Below, in pieces: positions 18,710 through 27,664 of a stretch of 44,060 bases of DNA; position 1 is the stretch's first letter, and every line of letters begins with the position of its first letter. Origin of the DNA: Sphingomonadaceae bacterium (GTDB lineage Bacteria > Pseudomonadota > Alphaproteobacteria > Sphingomonadales > Sphingomonadaceae); the NCBI GenBank assembly GCA_947476425.1, contig CANJQJ010000023.1, positions 1 through 44,060 on the forward strand, read 5' to 3'. Both the position numbers and the translations under genes were made by a program. The notes under the pieces were generated by a model, which was given only the letters and a program-made list of their open reading frames with translations, did no database searches and was not told the origin of the DNA.

Positions 18710-19233
18710 CGCGCAGCTTCCAGCCGGGCGAGGATATCTGGAACGTCCTCGGCGCGAATGTCGCCGATATGCTGGTGGCGGATGATGCCCTTGCCGTCGA
18801 TCACGAAAGTCTCTGGAACTCCCGCCGAACCGATCGCGATCTGGACGCTGCTCGTCGGATCGCTGCCGATGCGCGCATAGGGATTGCCGTAGCGGCCGAG
18901 AAAGCGGCTCAGGTCGTCGGCGCGATCGCGGATCGCGATGGCGTCGATTTCGACGCCGGCCCGGGCGAGTTGCTGGAGCTGCGGTGCCTCAGCGGCGCAA
19001 GGCACGCACCAGCTCGCGAAGACGTTAAGCAGCTTGGGCTTCCCAGTCCGCATTTCGGCCGAGGTGAGCCCCTGCACGTCAGGTGTACCCGCTGGAAGGC
19101 TGAATTCGGGCAGCGGCTTGCCGACCAGATGCGAGGGAATATCGTGATTGTCGGGCTTCACGAGCCCGGCGGCGAACACCGCGACGAATGCGAAGAAGAT
19201 CGCGAGCGGCGTCCAGAGGATGAAACGCTTCAT
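18706..19233 (-). CDS. ccmG: Thiol:disulfide interchange protein DsbE/CcmG
   Basis: The 175-residue protein has an N-terminal membrane anchor (FILWTPLAIFFAFVAVFAAG) and a periplasmic thioredoxin domain with active site WCVPC. It also has the cis-Pro region GVPETFVID. It delivers reducing power to CcmH and apocytochrome c. The ATG at 19233 starts MKRFILW and overlaps the ccmF stop as ATGA. A longer frame adds 11 residues without a better ribosome site. The alternative name is dsbE. Confidence 0.93.
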   Translation of the reverse strand: MKRFILWTPLAIFFAFVAVFAAGLVKPDNHDIPSHLVGKPLPEFSLPAGTPDVQGLTSAEMRTGKPKLLNVFASWCVPCAAEAPQLQQLARAGVEIDAIAIRDRADDLSRFLGRYGNPYARIGSDPTSSVQIAIGSAGVPETFVIDGKGIIRHQHIGDIRAEDVPDILARLEAAR

Positions 19234-21155
19234 GCCCACGCCTCCTTGCGCCGGGCACCACGCCAATCACGCAACAAATGGCCGAGCATTGCCAGCGCCC
19301 CGCCGATCGCGATCATCGCACCGCCTGCCCAGATCAGCGTGACCATTGGCTTCCACCACAGGCGCAGCTGCCATCGCCCGGTTTCGTCGGGGTTGCCGAG
19401 GACGACATAAAGCTGTCCGTCAAGCGCGGTCCTGATCGCGGATTCGTTGGTCTGGGCCGGGGGTGCCCAGAAGCTGCGGGCCTCGGGCTGGAGCGCAAAG
19501 GAAGTAGTGCCGCGCGTCGCGGTCAGCGTGCCCTGGACGGCGGTCCAATTGGGTCCCGCCACTGGTGCCACCGCGTCGAAGCGTACCCGGTAGGGGCCGA
19601 CATCGAAACTTTCGCCGATCCTGGCGGCGACAAGCCTTTCCTTTGTGAAGGCGCTTTCGGAGGCCATGCCAGCAGCGCTGACCGCAACCCCGAGATGCGC
19701 GATCACCATTCCCCAGACGAACAAGGGTGCGTGCCGGAGGTTGCGCCGCCACAAAGGTGCTACGCTGGCGGCGGCGAGGCCTGCCGCGAAGACGAGGCCG
19801 AGCAGCGGCAGGATCCGAATCCCCGGCGCCAGTGCGATTACCGCGGCGAGCGCTCCTGCAGTAATCAGCGCCGGCAACGCCAGCCGCCCGGCAAGGCTGC
19901 GAAGTTCATCGCGGCGCCAGCGCAGCAGCGGCCCGGCGCTGAGCGCGGCCATCAGGATGAGCGCGAGCGGCCCTGCGGCGCTGTTGAAATAGGGCGCGCC
20001 GACCGAGATCTTCTCGCCGGTCATCGCTTCCGCCATCAGCGGATAGAGCGTGCCGACGAGGACGATGCCGAGGATTGCTGAGAGCAGCAGGTTGTTGATG
20101 ATCAGTGCGCCCTCGCGGCTCACTGCATCGAAGCGCGAACCCTCGCGCACGGTGCCGACGCGAAGCGCGAACAGGGCGAGTGCGCCGCCGATGTAGATCG
20201 CCAGCAGCGCGAGGATGAAGCTGCCGCGTCGAGGATCCACCGCGAAGGCATGCACGCTGGTCAGGATGCCCGAGCGGACGAGGAAGGTGCCGACCATCGA
20301 CATCGAGAAGGCGACGACCGCCAGCATTACCGTCCAGGCGCGCAATCCGTCGCGGGTGGCGAGAACGGTGACCGAATGGAGCAAGGCGGTCGCGGCGAGC
20401 CACGGCATCAGCGAGGCGTTCTCGACGGGATCCCAGAACCACCAGCCGCCCCAGCCCAGCTCGTAATAGGCCCAGTAGCTGCCTGCCGTGATACCGAGCG
20501 TGAGCATGACCCAGGCGCCGAGCACCCAGGGCCGCATCGCGCGGGCAAAGGCGGGGCCGACGTCACGCGTGACCAGTGCCCCGACCGCGAAGGAGAAGGC
20601 GATCGAGAGCCCGACATAGCCGAGGTAAAGCGTCGGCGGGTGGAAGGCGAGGCCTGGATCCTGGAGCAGCGGGTTGAGCCCCTGCCCCTCGGGTGGCGCC
20701 GGATCGAGCCGCGCGAACGGGTTCGATGCGAACAGCAGGAAGGCGTAGAAACCGAGGCCGATGGCGGCCTGCGCGGACAGGGTCGCGATCAGGGTCCGAT
20801 TTTCGAGCCTGCGTTCCAACAGCGCTACCGCGCCGCCGCCGATGGCGAGAATCGTCACCCACATCAGCATCGAGCCTTCGTGGTTGCCCCAGCTTCCAGC
20901 GAACTTGTAGAGCAAGGGCTTGGCCGAGTGATCATTGGCTGCAACGAGCGCGACCGAGAGATCGACGGTGACGAAAAGATAGATCAGCAGCGCGAAGGCG
21001 AGCGACGCTAGCACCGCCTGCACCACCGCGATCGGACGGACGGCGGCAATCAGGTCATCGCGCTGCCAGCGCAGGCCGATCGCGCCGAGCAGCAATTGCA
21101 GCGCCGCCAGGGCGCCCGCCAGCCAAAGCAAGGCAAGCCCGGTTTCGGCGATCAT
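19230..21155 (-). CDS. ccmF: Heme lyase CcmF
   Basis: The 641-residue inner-membrane protein has about fifteen helices. It carries the WWD heme-handling motif in the segment ELGWGGWWFWDPVENAS. CcmF transfers heme from CcmE to the cysteines of apocytochrome c together with CcmH and CcmI. The length fits the family (E. coli 647). The ATG overlaps the ccmE stop as ATGA. Confidence 0.95.
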   Translation of the reverse strand: MIAETGLALLWLAGALAALQLLLGAIGLRWQRDDLIAAVRPIAVVQAVLASLAFALLIYLFVTVDLSVALVAANDHSAKPLLYKFAGSWGNHEGSMLMWVTILAIGGGAVALLERRLENRTLIATLSAQAAIGLGFYAFLLFASNPFARLDPAPPEGQGLNPLLQDPGLAFHPPTLYLGYVGLSIAFSFAVGALVTRDVGPAFARAMRPWVLGAWVMLTLGITAGSYWAYYELGWGGWWFWDPVENASLMPWLAATALLHSVTVLATRDGLRAWTVMLAVVAFSMSMVGTFLVRSGILTSVHAFAVDPRRGSFILALLAIYIGGALALFALRVGTVREGSRFDAVSREGALIINNLLLSAILGIVLVGTLYPLMAEAMTGEKISVGAPYFNSAAGPLALILMAALSAGPLLRWRRDELRSLAGRLALPALITAGALAAVIALAPGIRILPLLGLVFAAGLAAASVAPLWRRNLRHAPLFVWGMVIAHLGVAVSAAGMASESAFTKERLVAARIGESFDVGPYRVRFDAVAPVAGPNWTAVQGTLTATRGTTSFALQPEARSFWAPPAQTNESAIRTALDGQLYVVLGNPDETGRWQLRLWWKPMVTLIWAGGAMIAIGGALAMLGHLLRDWRGARRKEAWA

Positions 21156-21586
21156 CGGACGAGGCTTTCGGTCTTGTGCATGCCCCGTGCGACCTGGGGC
21201 GGCATATAGCGCTCGTCATGCTTGGCGAGGATGTTGGTGGCGATGAAAGTGCCGCTTGCATCGAACGCGCCCTCAGCGACGACGCCGCTCTTTTCCTTGA
21301 ACAGGTCGGGCGTGATGCCGGTGAAGCGGACGGGGACTGTCGCGGCATTGTCGGTGACGATGAAGCGGATCGTGATGCCGTCGGGTTCGCGCTTGATCGA
21401 CTTGTCGGCAACCATCCCGCCCAGCCGGACAGCCCGGCCAGCCTCGACATGATCGCGGATCGCGTCCGATGGCGTGTAGAAATAGGCGGCCTGGTCCTTC
21501 AACGCGGACATTGCGAGCAGGGCCGCCCCGATCATCGCGGCAACCGCGAGGCCGATCAGAACCAGCCGTTGATGCTTGGCCTTCAC
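21152..21586 (-). CDS. ccmE: Heme chaperone CcmE (GTG start)
   Basis: The 144-residue protein has one N-terminal membrane helix and a periplasmic beta-barrel domain. The covalent heme-binding histidine and its partner tyrosine are visible in AKHDERYMPP (HxxxY). The start codon is GTG at 21584-21586 and overlaps the ccmD stop as GTGA. CcmE receives heme from CcmC/CcmD and passes it to CcmF. Confidence 0.94.
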   Translation of the reverse strand: MKAKHQRLVLIGLAVAAMIGAALLAMSALKDQAAYFYTPSDAIRDHVEAGRAVRLGGMVADKSIKREPDGITIRFIVTDNAATVPVRFTGITPDLFKEKSGVVAEGAFDASGTFIATNILAKHDERYMPPQVARGMHKTESLVR

Positions 21587-21714
21587 TTGCGATCCTTCAG
21601 CGCATCCGCGCGCCGTTCCGCGGCGCGCATCCTGAGGAGGCTCTGCACCGTTACCGCAGCCGCGCCAATAAGCGTGATCCCATAGGCGGCAATGACGAAC
21701 GGCCAGTGGTTCAT
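21583..21714 (-). CDS. ccmD: Heme exporter protein CcmD
   Basis: The 43-residue product, MNHWPFVIAAYGITLIGAAA followed by a short basic tail, has a single membrane helix and a charged C-terminus. CcmD proteins look like this, and it sits in the expected place between ccmC and ccmE. It helps release holo-CcmE from CcmC. Its ATG overlaps the ccmC stop (TGATGA) and its stop overlaps the ccmE GTG. Confidence 0.88.
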   Translation of the reverse strand: MNHWPFVIAAYGITLIGAAAVTVQSLLRMRAAERRADALKDRK

Positions 21715-22430
21715 CACGCGTTCGCCAGCCTGCGCAGCCGCGCCTCGACCTTGCCCTCGGCGAGGGCAGCCCGCATCCGCATCAGCACGATTGCCACAAA
21801 GAGAAGCGTGAATCCTAGCATCGTCAGCGGCAATGGCCACAGCATTGAGGGCGCGATCTTGCTGCTGGTCAGCCCGATCGACTGGCCCTGGTGAAGCGTG
21901 TTCCACCACAGCACCGAATAATGGATGATCGGCAGGTTCACCGCGCCCACAATGCCGTAAATTGCGGCGATGCGATCGCCCGACTGGCGTCCGCTCGTCG
22001 CCGAGGTCAGCGCGCCATAGCCGATATAGAGGAAAAGCAGGATCAGCATCGAGGTCAGTCGTCCGTCCCATTCCCACCAGGTGCCCCAGGTCGGACGTCC
22101 CCAGATCGAGCCGCTCGCGAGGCAGATCGCGGTGAACAGACCACCCGGCAAAGCCATCGCGCGCGCGGCGACCGAAGCGAGCGGATGGCGCCAGACGAGT
22201 TGCATCAGGCTGGCAGCCGCAATCCCGCTCCATCCAGCCATGCCGAGCCAGGCGGCAGGGACGTGGATGTAGAGGATACGGACACTGTCGCCCTGGAGAT
22301 AATCGGGCGGGGTGATGAAAAGCCCGCCGATCGATCCGGCGACGATCAGCAATGCGCCAATCCACCCAAGCCATGGCGTCAGCGGACGCGCGATGGTCAG
22401 AAAGCGAGCTGGATTGGCAAAAATATGCAT
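21714..22430 (-). CDS. ccmC: Heme transporter/handling protein CcmC
   Basis: The 238-residue protein has six membrane helices. The WWD motif occurs as WGRPTWGTWWEWDGRLTS, and conserved His residues flank it (ILYIHVPAAW and IHYSVLWWNTLHQG). It attaches heme to CcmE. The ATG at 22430 (MHIFANPARF) was chosen because that is the usual family start. An upstream ATG adds 13 residues. It is the first gene of the run, and ccmA and ccmB are not in the window. The divergent neighbour is an EamA transporter. Confidence 0.93.
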   Translation of the reverse strand: MHIFANPARFLTIARPLTPWLGWIGALLIVAGSIGGLFITPPDYLQGDSVRILYIHVPAAWLGMAGWSGIAAASLMQLVWRHPLASVAARAMALPGGLFTAICLASGSIWGRPTWGTWWEWDGRLTSMLILLFLYIGYGALTSATSGRQSGDRIAAIYGIVGAVNLPIIHYSVLWWNTLHQGQSIGLTSSKIAPSMLWPLPLTMLGFTLLFVAIVLMRMRAALAEGKVEARLRRLANA

Positions 22431-22525
22431 GGGCGCGATCGCCTCTATCCGATAGCCGGTCGGCTGCAAAGCGGCTTCGCTATTGGATATCGCCGAATCA
22501 ACATGAACCGCTTAAGCGAAGCGCC

Positions 22526-23458
22526 ATGGCATCTTCGATCGCAATCGACCTCTCGCCGCCACCCGATCGCATCGGCCTGGCGATCATCGTTCGCATTCTC
22601 GCGGGCATTTGCGGCGCGACGATGCTTACCCTCGCCAAGCTCGCGAGCCTCCGCGGTGTCAGTCCGGTGGAAACGATGTGCTATCGCAGCGTCTTCGCAT
22701 TTCCGGTGGTGCTCGCGTGGATCGCAGCTGGCCCGGGGCTGGCCTCGGTCGCCACGACACGCCCCGGCGCCCAGCTCAGCCGCGCGGGCGTCGGGCTCGC
22801 CTCGATGGCACTGAGCTTCGCGGCGATCGGCTTGCTCCCAGTCGCCGAGCTTACTGCGATCATGTTCGTGACGCCGCTATTTTCCACGATGCTTTCGGCA
22901 TTATTGCTGCGCGAACATGTCGGCGTCCATCGCTGGGCCGCGATCGTCGCGGGCTTCATCGGCATCCTGGTGATGACCCGACCAGGCGCCGGAGATCATG
23001 TCGTGCCGCTTGGCGTCTTGCTGGCGCTTGGCTCCGCAGGGCTTGCGGGAGGCGTTGCAGTGGCAATCCGCCAGCTCGGCGCGATCGATCCGCCGACGAC
23101 GACTGTGTTCTGGTTCACTGGCACCGGCGCCACGCTGGGCGCGATCGGGCTGCTGTTCTTTTTCCAGCCGCACGATCCGGTCACCTGGCTGTTCATCATC
23201 GGAATCGGCGTGGCTGGCGCTGCGCTGCAACTGCTGCTGACCACTTCGCTGCATCTCGCTCCGGTTTCGGCGACGGCGTCGCTCGATTATCTCCAGTTTT
23301 TCTGGGTGACGATGCTGAGCTGGCTGCTGTGGGCGAAGTTTCCGAGCATGCATATGCTCGCGGGTGCGGCACTGATCGGCGCGGCGAGCTTCTACACGGT
23401 ATATCGAGCACGACGACGGCAGCGCGCGACCGTGCAGGAAATGCCCGCTTCCATTTGA
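22526..23458 (+). CDS. EamA/DMT-family transporter
   Basis: The 310-residue protein has about ten membrane helices arranged as two EamA repeats (about residues 15-150 and 165-300). This is the layout of the drug/metabolite transporter superfamily. The substrate cannot be inferred. The ATG at 22526 places a short polar leader before the first helix, and frames extending upstream are not family-like. It is divergent from ccmC and ends 15 bases before the 3' end of the tRNA-His gene on the other strand. Confidence 0.88.
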   Translation: MASSIAIDLSPPPDRIGLAIIVRILAGICGATMLTLAKLASLRGVSPVETMCYRSVFAFPVVLAWIAAGPGLASVATTRPGAQLSRAGVGLASMALSFAAIGLLPVAELTAIMFVTPLFSTMLSALLLREHVGVHRWAAIVAGFIGILVMTRPGAGDHVVPLGVLLALGSAGLAGGVAVAIRQLGAIDPPTTTVFWFTGTGATLGAIGLLFFFQPHDPVTWLFIIGIGVAGAALQLLLTTSLHLAPVSATASLDYLQFFWVTMLSWLLWAKFPSMHMLAGAALIGAASFYTVYRARRRQRATVQEMPASI

Positions 23459-23472
23459 TATCTAAGAAGAAA

Positions 23473-23550
23473 TGGGGCGATCGACGGGGATTGAACCCGC
23501 AACCTCCGGTACCACAAACCGGCGCTCTAACCAATTGAGCTACGACCGCC
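23473..23550 (-). tRNA. tRNA-His (anticodon GTG)
   Basis: The minus strand folds into a cloverleaf. The acceptor is GCGGTCG paired with CGATCGC, the D arm GCTC/GAGC, the anticodon stem CCGGT/ACCGG with loop TTGTGGT, and the T arm GCGGG/CCCGT with loop TTCAATC. The anticodon is GTG. A G precedes position 1 and faces C73, giving the G-1:C73 pair that marks tRNA-His, and CCA is encoded. Total length is 78 with G-1 and CCA. Confidence 0.97.
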
Positions 23551-23694
23551 ACAGGCATGCACTGCACGCCGGAAGAGGCGCGCTCATAATGGCCCGACGG
23601 CCCCAGCGTCAAGACTGACGCGCATCGGCCGCACAATAAAGGGTTCCCTTGATCGCCGATTTCCGCTTAACGACGGGCAGAGGCGATTTTTTCC

Positions 23695-24144
23695 ATGTTA
23701 TCCCAGCGCACACGCTACGCCATCAGGGCGCTCCAGCACCTCGCCGATCGTCACGGCGAAGGGCCAGTGCAGCTTGCCGAGATTTCCGAAGCGCAGAATA
23801 TCCCCGCCAAGTTCCTGACGGTGATCCTCTCCGAAATGAAGCGCGCCGGCCTGGTCGAGACGCTGCGGGGCAAGGAGGGCGGCTATTGGCTTGGCCGCGA
23901 TCCCGGCGACATCACCTATGGCGACATCGTCCGCCTCACGCGTGGATCGCTTGCGCTTGTGCCGTGCGCAAGCCGGCTGGCCTATGAGAAATGCAAGAAT
24001 TGCGTGCCCGAGAATGAATGCCACATGCGGCTGGTGATGCTCGCGGTGCGCGACGAAACCGCCAATATCCTCGACAAGGTGTCGCTCGCTGATCGTGGCG
24101 CTCACCTGATCGCCGCAGACGAAGCGGAAGACGCTACTTCCTGA
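23695..24144 (+). CDS. Rrf2-family transcriptional regulator
   Basis: The 149-residue protein has an N-terminal winged helix (MLSQRTRYAIRALQHLA, then IPAKFLTVILSEMKRAGLV and the GGYWLGR wing). It resembles IscR, NsrR and RirA-like regulators. A Cys cluster follows: PCASRLAYEKC, KNC and NECHMR. This could hold an iron-sulfur cluster, but the spacing differs from canonical IscR, so the ligand is inference. No Fe-S assembly genes adjoin it, and its targets are unknown. It converges with the DUF2061 gene, 15 bases apart. Confidence 0.88.
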   Translation: MLSQRTRYAIRALQHLADRHGEGPVQLAEISEAQNIPAKFLTVILSEMKRAGLVETLRGKEGGYWLGRDPGDITYGDIVRLTRGSLALVPCASRLAYEKCKNCVPENECHMRLVMLAVRDETANILDKVSLADRGAHLIAADEAEDATS

Positions 24145-24159
24145 GCGAAGCGGAGATCG

Positions 24160-24432
24160 TTATTCCCTGAGCACGGCCTCGGTGAGCGTCGGCAAATGCT
24201 CGTCCTCGATCTCCATCTTGCGGCCCCAGGTCGAAGCTGCCCAGGCGCGCTCATGGAAATAATAGAGCAATATCTTGGTGATGACCTCGGTGCCGGCGAT
24301 CGAGCCCGCAGCCTTGATGTCCGACGTGAAGATCAGCCCCAGAATGAAGGTATCGATGCTCCCCAGCGTGCGCCAGCTGACTGCCTTGAGCAGCGAGCGA
24401 GGATGCGATTCCAGACCATTGAAAAGAAACAC
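24160..24432 (-). CDS. DUF2061 small membrane protein
   Basis: The 90-residue protein contains the DUF2061 core: SLLKAVSWRTLGSIDTFILG, a second helix, then EVITKILLYYFHERAW. Two membrane helices are expected. The family is of unknown function and is sometimes linked to sulfur assimilation genes, but none is seen here. The start is GTG at 24430-24432, since the MFLFNG leader fits homologues and GGGG lies about 10 bases upstream. Confidence 0.85.
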   Translation of the reverse strand: MFLFNGLESHPRSLLKAVSWRTLGSIDTFILGLIFTSDIKAAGSIAGTEVITKILLYYFHERAWAASTWGRKMEIEDEHLPTLTEAVLRE

Positions 24433-24536
24433 GCATTTACCCCATCGTGGCGAACCGGACGCTCCGTACCCGAGATCATCGCTGCCAGCGAGCTAGAATG
24501 ACTTTAGGCGGATGTCGTTTCGCTTGTGCTTCGGAC

Positions 24537-25787
24537 TTATCGTTTGATCAACGTCAAAGCGATCAAGCTGGCAGCCGCCGCGCTGGCCAGATAGAGGCCG
24601 ACGAGCACCAGGCCGCCGCTGTTGGCCAGTGCTTGCGCCAGGATCGGCGCAAGGCCTCCGCCCAATATGCCGCCCAGATTGAACGCCATCGAGGTACCCG
24701 TGTAGCGAACGCGCGCCGGGAACAGCCCCGGCAGCCACGCACCGAGCGGTCCATAGACGAAACCCATCACCCACAGTGCAAGGCTCAGGAATAGGCCGAT
24801 CTGGAGCAGCGATCCCGATTGCATCATCGGCGCTAGCAACCCGCCGGTCAGAATCGCGACCACGCAGCCGATCATCAGGACATGGCGGGGATTGGTCCGG
24901 TCCGAGAGCCAGCCGGCGGTGAGGATGCCGGCGGCGAGGAAGAGGATCGCGACCAGTTGGGTGCCGAGGAACGCGGTGCGATCATAGCCGAGCGTGGTCG
25001 TTCCGTAGCCAAGCGCGAAGGCAGTCGCGATATAGAAGAGCGCGAAGCAGGCGATTGCCCCGAAGGTGCCCGCAATGAGTGCTGGCTTGTGATCGCGAAC
25101 GACCTCGCCAAGCGGCACCGATGGCGGCGGCCCCTCGGCCATCGCCTCGGCAAAGGCGGGCGTCTCGCTGATCGTCAGCCGCACCCAAAGCCCGAGCAGG
25201 ACAAGCACGATGCTCGCGAGGAAGGGCAGCCGCCAGCCCCATTCGAGGAATTGCGCGGGGGTGAGCACGAGCCCGAGCAGGAGGAATAAGCCATTGGCAG
25301 CGATGAACCCCACCGGCGCACCCAATTGCGGGAACATGCCGTAGCGCGCGCGCCAGCCCGGCGGGGCGTTCTCGACCGCGAGTAATGCCGCGCCGCCCCA
25401 CTCGCCGCCGAGGCCGAAGCCCTGCCCGAAACGTAATATGCAGAGCAGCAGCGGCGCGAGCCAGCCGACCATTGCATAGGTCGGCAGGAAGGCGATCGCG
25501 ACGGTCGATCCGCCCATCATCAGGAGCGACACGACGAGCGTCGACTTGCGGCCGATTCGATCCCCAAAATGGCCGAATGCGACTGCACCGACCGGGCGCG
25601 CGAGAAAGGCGACGCCGAAGCTTGCATAGGCCGAGAGCAACTGGAGCGACTTGGATTCGGACGGGAAGAAGAGCGGGCCGAAGACGAGCGAAGCCGCGGT
25701 GGCGTAAATGTAGAAATCGTAGAATTCGACTGCCGTGCCGACGAGGCTCGCCGTCAGGATCCTGCGCGTTGATGCGGCTTCTGCCAT
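24537..25787 (-). CDS. MFS transporter, metabolite:H+ symporter type
   Basis: The 416-residue protein has twelve membrane helices. Signatures of the ProP/ShiA-like group are visible: VGTAVEFYDFYIYATAASLV near the N-terminus, then ARPVGAVAFGHFGDRIGRKS (loop 2-3 motif), and RFGQGFGLGGEWGGAALLA. Members import small carboxylates, osmolytes or shikimate with protons. The substrate is not predictable here. It is alone, between DUF2061 and the repeat before ahcY. Confidence 0.9.
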   Translation of the reverse strand: MAEAASTRRILTASLVGTAVEFYDFYIYATAASLVFGPLFFPSESKSLQLLSAYASFGVAFLARPVGAVAFGHFGDRIGRKSTLVVSLLMMGGSTVAIAFLPTYAMVGWLAPLLLCILRFGQGFGLGGEWGGAALLAVENAPPGWRARYGMFPQLGAPVGFIAANGLFLLLGLVLTPAQFLEWGWRLPFLASIVLVLLGLWVRLTISETPAFAEAMAEGPPPSVPLGEVVRDHKPALIAGTFGAIACFALFYIATAFALGYGTTTLGYDRTAFLGTQLVAILFLAAGILTAGWLSDRTNPRHVLMIGCVVAILTGGLLAPMMQSGSLLQIGLFLSLALWVMGFVYGPLGAWLPGLFPARVRYTGTSMAFNLGGILGGGLAPILAQALANSGGLVLVGLYLASAAAASLIALTLIKR

Positions 25788-25811
25788 CGCCCTCTCCTCA
25801 TGCCCCTGGAT

Positions 25812-25929
25812 TCCCCTCCCTGGCAGGGAGGGGTTAGGGGTGGGTCGAACCTCCCCGGCCGGTGAAACAAGTCGTCAGGCGCGCAGACGCGCGCACCCAC
25901 CCCCATCCGCTCCCTTGCAGGGAGGGGAG
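25812..25929. repeat. C/G-rich inverted repeat, CTCCCT family, copy 2
   Basis: Two hairpin cores, CCCTCCCTGGCAGGGAGGGG (about 25815-25833) and CTCCCTTGCAGGGAGGGG (about 25910-25928), flank a spacer. The spacer has complementary ends, AGGGGTGGGT and ACCCACCCCC. It lies between the ahcY stop and the start of the upstream MFS gene, so it could end ahcY transcription. Confidence 0.7.
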
Positions 25930-25938
25930 CTTTCGAAC

Positions 25939-27333
25939 TCAATACCGATAATGATCGGGCTTGAACGGGCCCTGTTGCGTCACGCCGATATATTTCGCCT
26001 GCGCGTCGGTCAGCGTGGTGAGCTTGACGCCGAGCTTGTCGAGATGAAGCGCCGCGACCTTCTCGTCGAGATGCTTGGGCAGGACGTAGACCTTGTTTTC
26101 ATAGCTGCCGGGTTTCGTCCACAGCTCGATCTGCGCGAGCACCTGGTTGGTGAAGCTTGACGACATCACGAAGCTCGGATGGCCGGTTGCGCAACCGAGG
26201 TTCACGAGGCGGCCCTTGGCGAGCACGATGATCTGCTTGCCGTCCGGGAACTCGACGAGATCGACCTGCGGCTTGATCTCGTTCCACTTCATGTTGCCAA
26301 GCGCCGCGATCTGGATCTCGCTGTCGAAATGGCCGATGTTGCAGACGATCGCCATCGGCTTCATCGCGCGCATATGATCGACCGTGATGACGTCCATGTT
26401 GCCAGTCGCGGTGACGAAGATGTCGGCGCGCGTCGCGGCCTCTTCCATCGTCACGACTTCATAGCCTTCCATCGCCGCCTGCAGTGCGCAGATCGGATCG
26501 ACCTCGGTAACGATCACGCGCGCGCCGCCATTGCGAAGCGACGCCGCCGAACCCTTGCCGACATCGCCGAAGCCGGCAACGCAGGCGACCTTGCCGGCGA
26601 GCATCACGTCGGTTGCGCGACGGATCGCATCGACGAGCGATTCCTTGCAACCGTAGAGATTGTCGAACTTCGACTTGGTGACGCTGTCGTTGACGTTGAT
26701 CGCCGGGAAGGGAAGCTTGCCGGTCTTGGCAAGCTCATAGAGGCGATGCACGCCGGTGGTGGTCTCTTCCGAAACGCCCTTGATCGCGGCAACGGTCTTG
26801 GTGAGGAAACCCGGACGCTCGGCAAGCACGCGCTTGAGCACCGCGCAGAAGATTTCCTCTTCCTCGTTGGATGGCGTGAACAGCGCCTCGCCAGCCTCGA
26901 CGCGCGCGCCCCACAGCGCGAACATTGTCGCGTCGCCGCCGTCGTCGAGGATCATGTTGCAGGTTTCGCCGCTTCCCCAATCGAAGATGCGCTCGACATA
27001 ATCCCAATATTCCTGGAGCGTTTCGCCTTTGATTGCGAACACCGGGATATTGCGCGCTGCGATCGCGGCGGCGGCATGATCCTGCGTCGAGAAGATGTTG
27101 CATGTCGCCCAGCGAATGTCGGCGCCGAGATCGACCAGCGTCTCGATCAGCACCGCGGTCTGGATCGTCATGTGGAGTGAACCGGTGATCCGCGCACCCT
27201 TCAGCGGCTTCGACGCGCCGAATTCCTCGCGCAGCGCCATCAGGCCGGGCATCTCGGTCTCGGCGATGTTGATTTCCTTGCGTCCATAATCGGCAAGGCT
27301 GAGGTCGGCGACGACATAATCGGTGAAGGCCAC
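25939..27333 (-). CDS. ahcY: Adenosylhomocysteinase
   Basis: The 464-residue cytosolic enzyme hydrolyses S-adenosylhomocysteine to adenosine and homocysteine, which clears the inhibitor of methyltransferases and feeds the methionine cycle. The NAD-binding stretch [19 protein letters not shown] is intact. The N-terminal active-site segments [16 protein letters not shown] and [15 protein letters not shown] are present, and the C-terminus is PDHYRY as usual. The start is GTG at 27331-27333 with AGGAG about 7 bases upstream. A perfect palindrome about 75 bases upstream suggests repressor control. The gene is transcribed alone. Confidence 0.96.
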   Translation of the reverse strand: MAFTDYVVADLSLADYGRKEINIAETEMPGLMALREEFGASKPLKGARITGSLHMTIQTAVLIETLVDLGADIRWATCNIFSTQDHAAAAIAARNIPVFAIKGETLQEYWDYVERIFDWGSGETCNMILDDGGDATMFALWGARVEAGEALFTPSNEEEEIFCAVLKRVLAERPGFLTKTVAAIKGVSEETTTGVHRLYELAKTGKLPFPAINVNDSVTKSKFDNLYGCKESLVDAIRRATDVMLAGKVACVAGFGDVGKGSAASLRNGGARVIVTEVDPICALQAAMEGYEVVTMEEAATRADIFVTATGNMDVITVDHMRAMKPMAIVCNIGHFDSEIQIAALGNMKWNEIKPQVDLVEFPDGKQIIVLAKGRLVNLGCATGHPSFVMSSSFTNQVLAQIELWTKPGSYENKVYVLPKHLDEKVAALHLDKLGVKLTTLTDAQAKYIGVTQQGPFKPDHYRY

Positions 27334-27406
27334 GGGGATCTCCTAGGCGTAATTCGGGAGGAAAATTCGGCTGCCAGATAGCGTCGTCCGGGCCCGATGG
27401 CAAATA

Positions 27407-27420
27407 TAAAGATATCTTTA
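27407..27420. promoter_or_regulatory. Palindromic operator candidate upstream of ahcY
   Basis: TAAAGATATCTTTA is a perfect 14-base palindrome, 74 bases before the ahcY GTG. AT-rich palindromes around AAAGATATCTTT fit binding sites of ArsR-family repressors that sense S-adenosylhomocysteine (SahR-type). The regulator is not in the window, so the match is inference. I did not recognise a SAH riboswitch in the leader. Confidence 0.55.
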
Positions 27421-27462
27421 AGTCCGCTTTTCATCCCCTCCCCGGCATCCCGGCCCCCGTTT

Positions 27463-27556
27463 CGTCATCCCGACGAAAGTCGGGATCCATGGGACCCGCA
27501 GGTCTCGCGATCGAGTAAACATCGTATCGTGGATCCCGGCGTCCGCCGGGATGACG
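27463..27556. repeat. Intergenic inverted repeat, CGTCATCCC family, copy 3
   Basis: This 94-base element has CGTCATCCC and GGGATGACG ends and is the closest relative of copy 1. It lies 108 bases after the holC stop and upstream of ahcY and its operator. The rest of the 331-base holC-ahcY gap shows only the palindrome and a C-rich patch near 27432-27456. Confidence 0.8.
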
Positions 27557-27664
27557 ATTCGACTAGTTTGGTCGGCGATGAAATTGAATCGTGATCACTT
27601 GTTTCAGGATCCAGATCAGGCGTTGCCGCTGGCCCCCGGCCTTCGCACGGGTATGGAATGGACC

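Noticed and set aside
27334-27406. SAH riboswitch in the ahcY leader
   Set aside because: The leader is short and I could not find the conserved core or pairing. The palindrome upstream is a simpler explanation.
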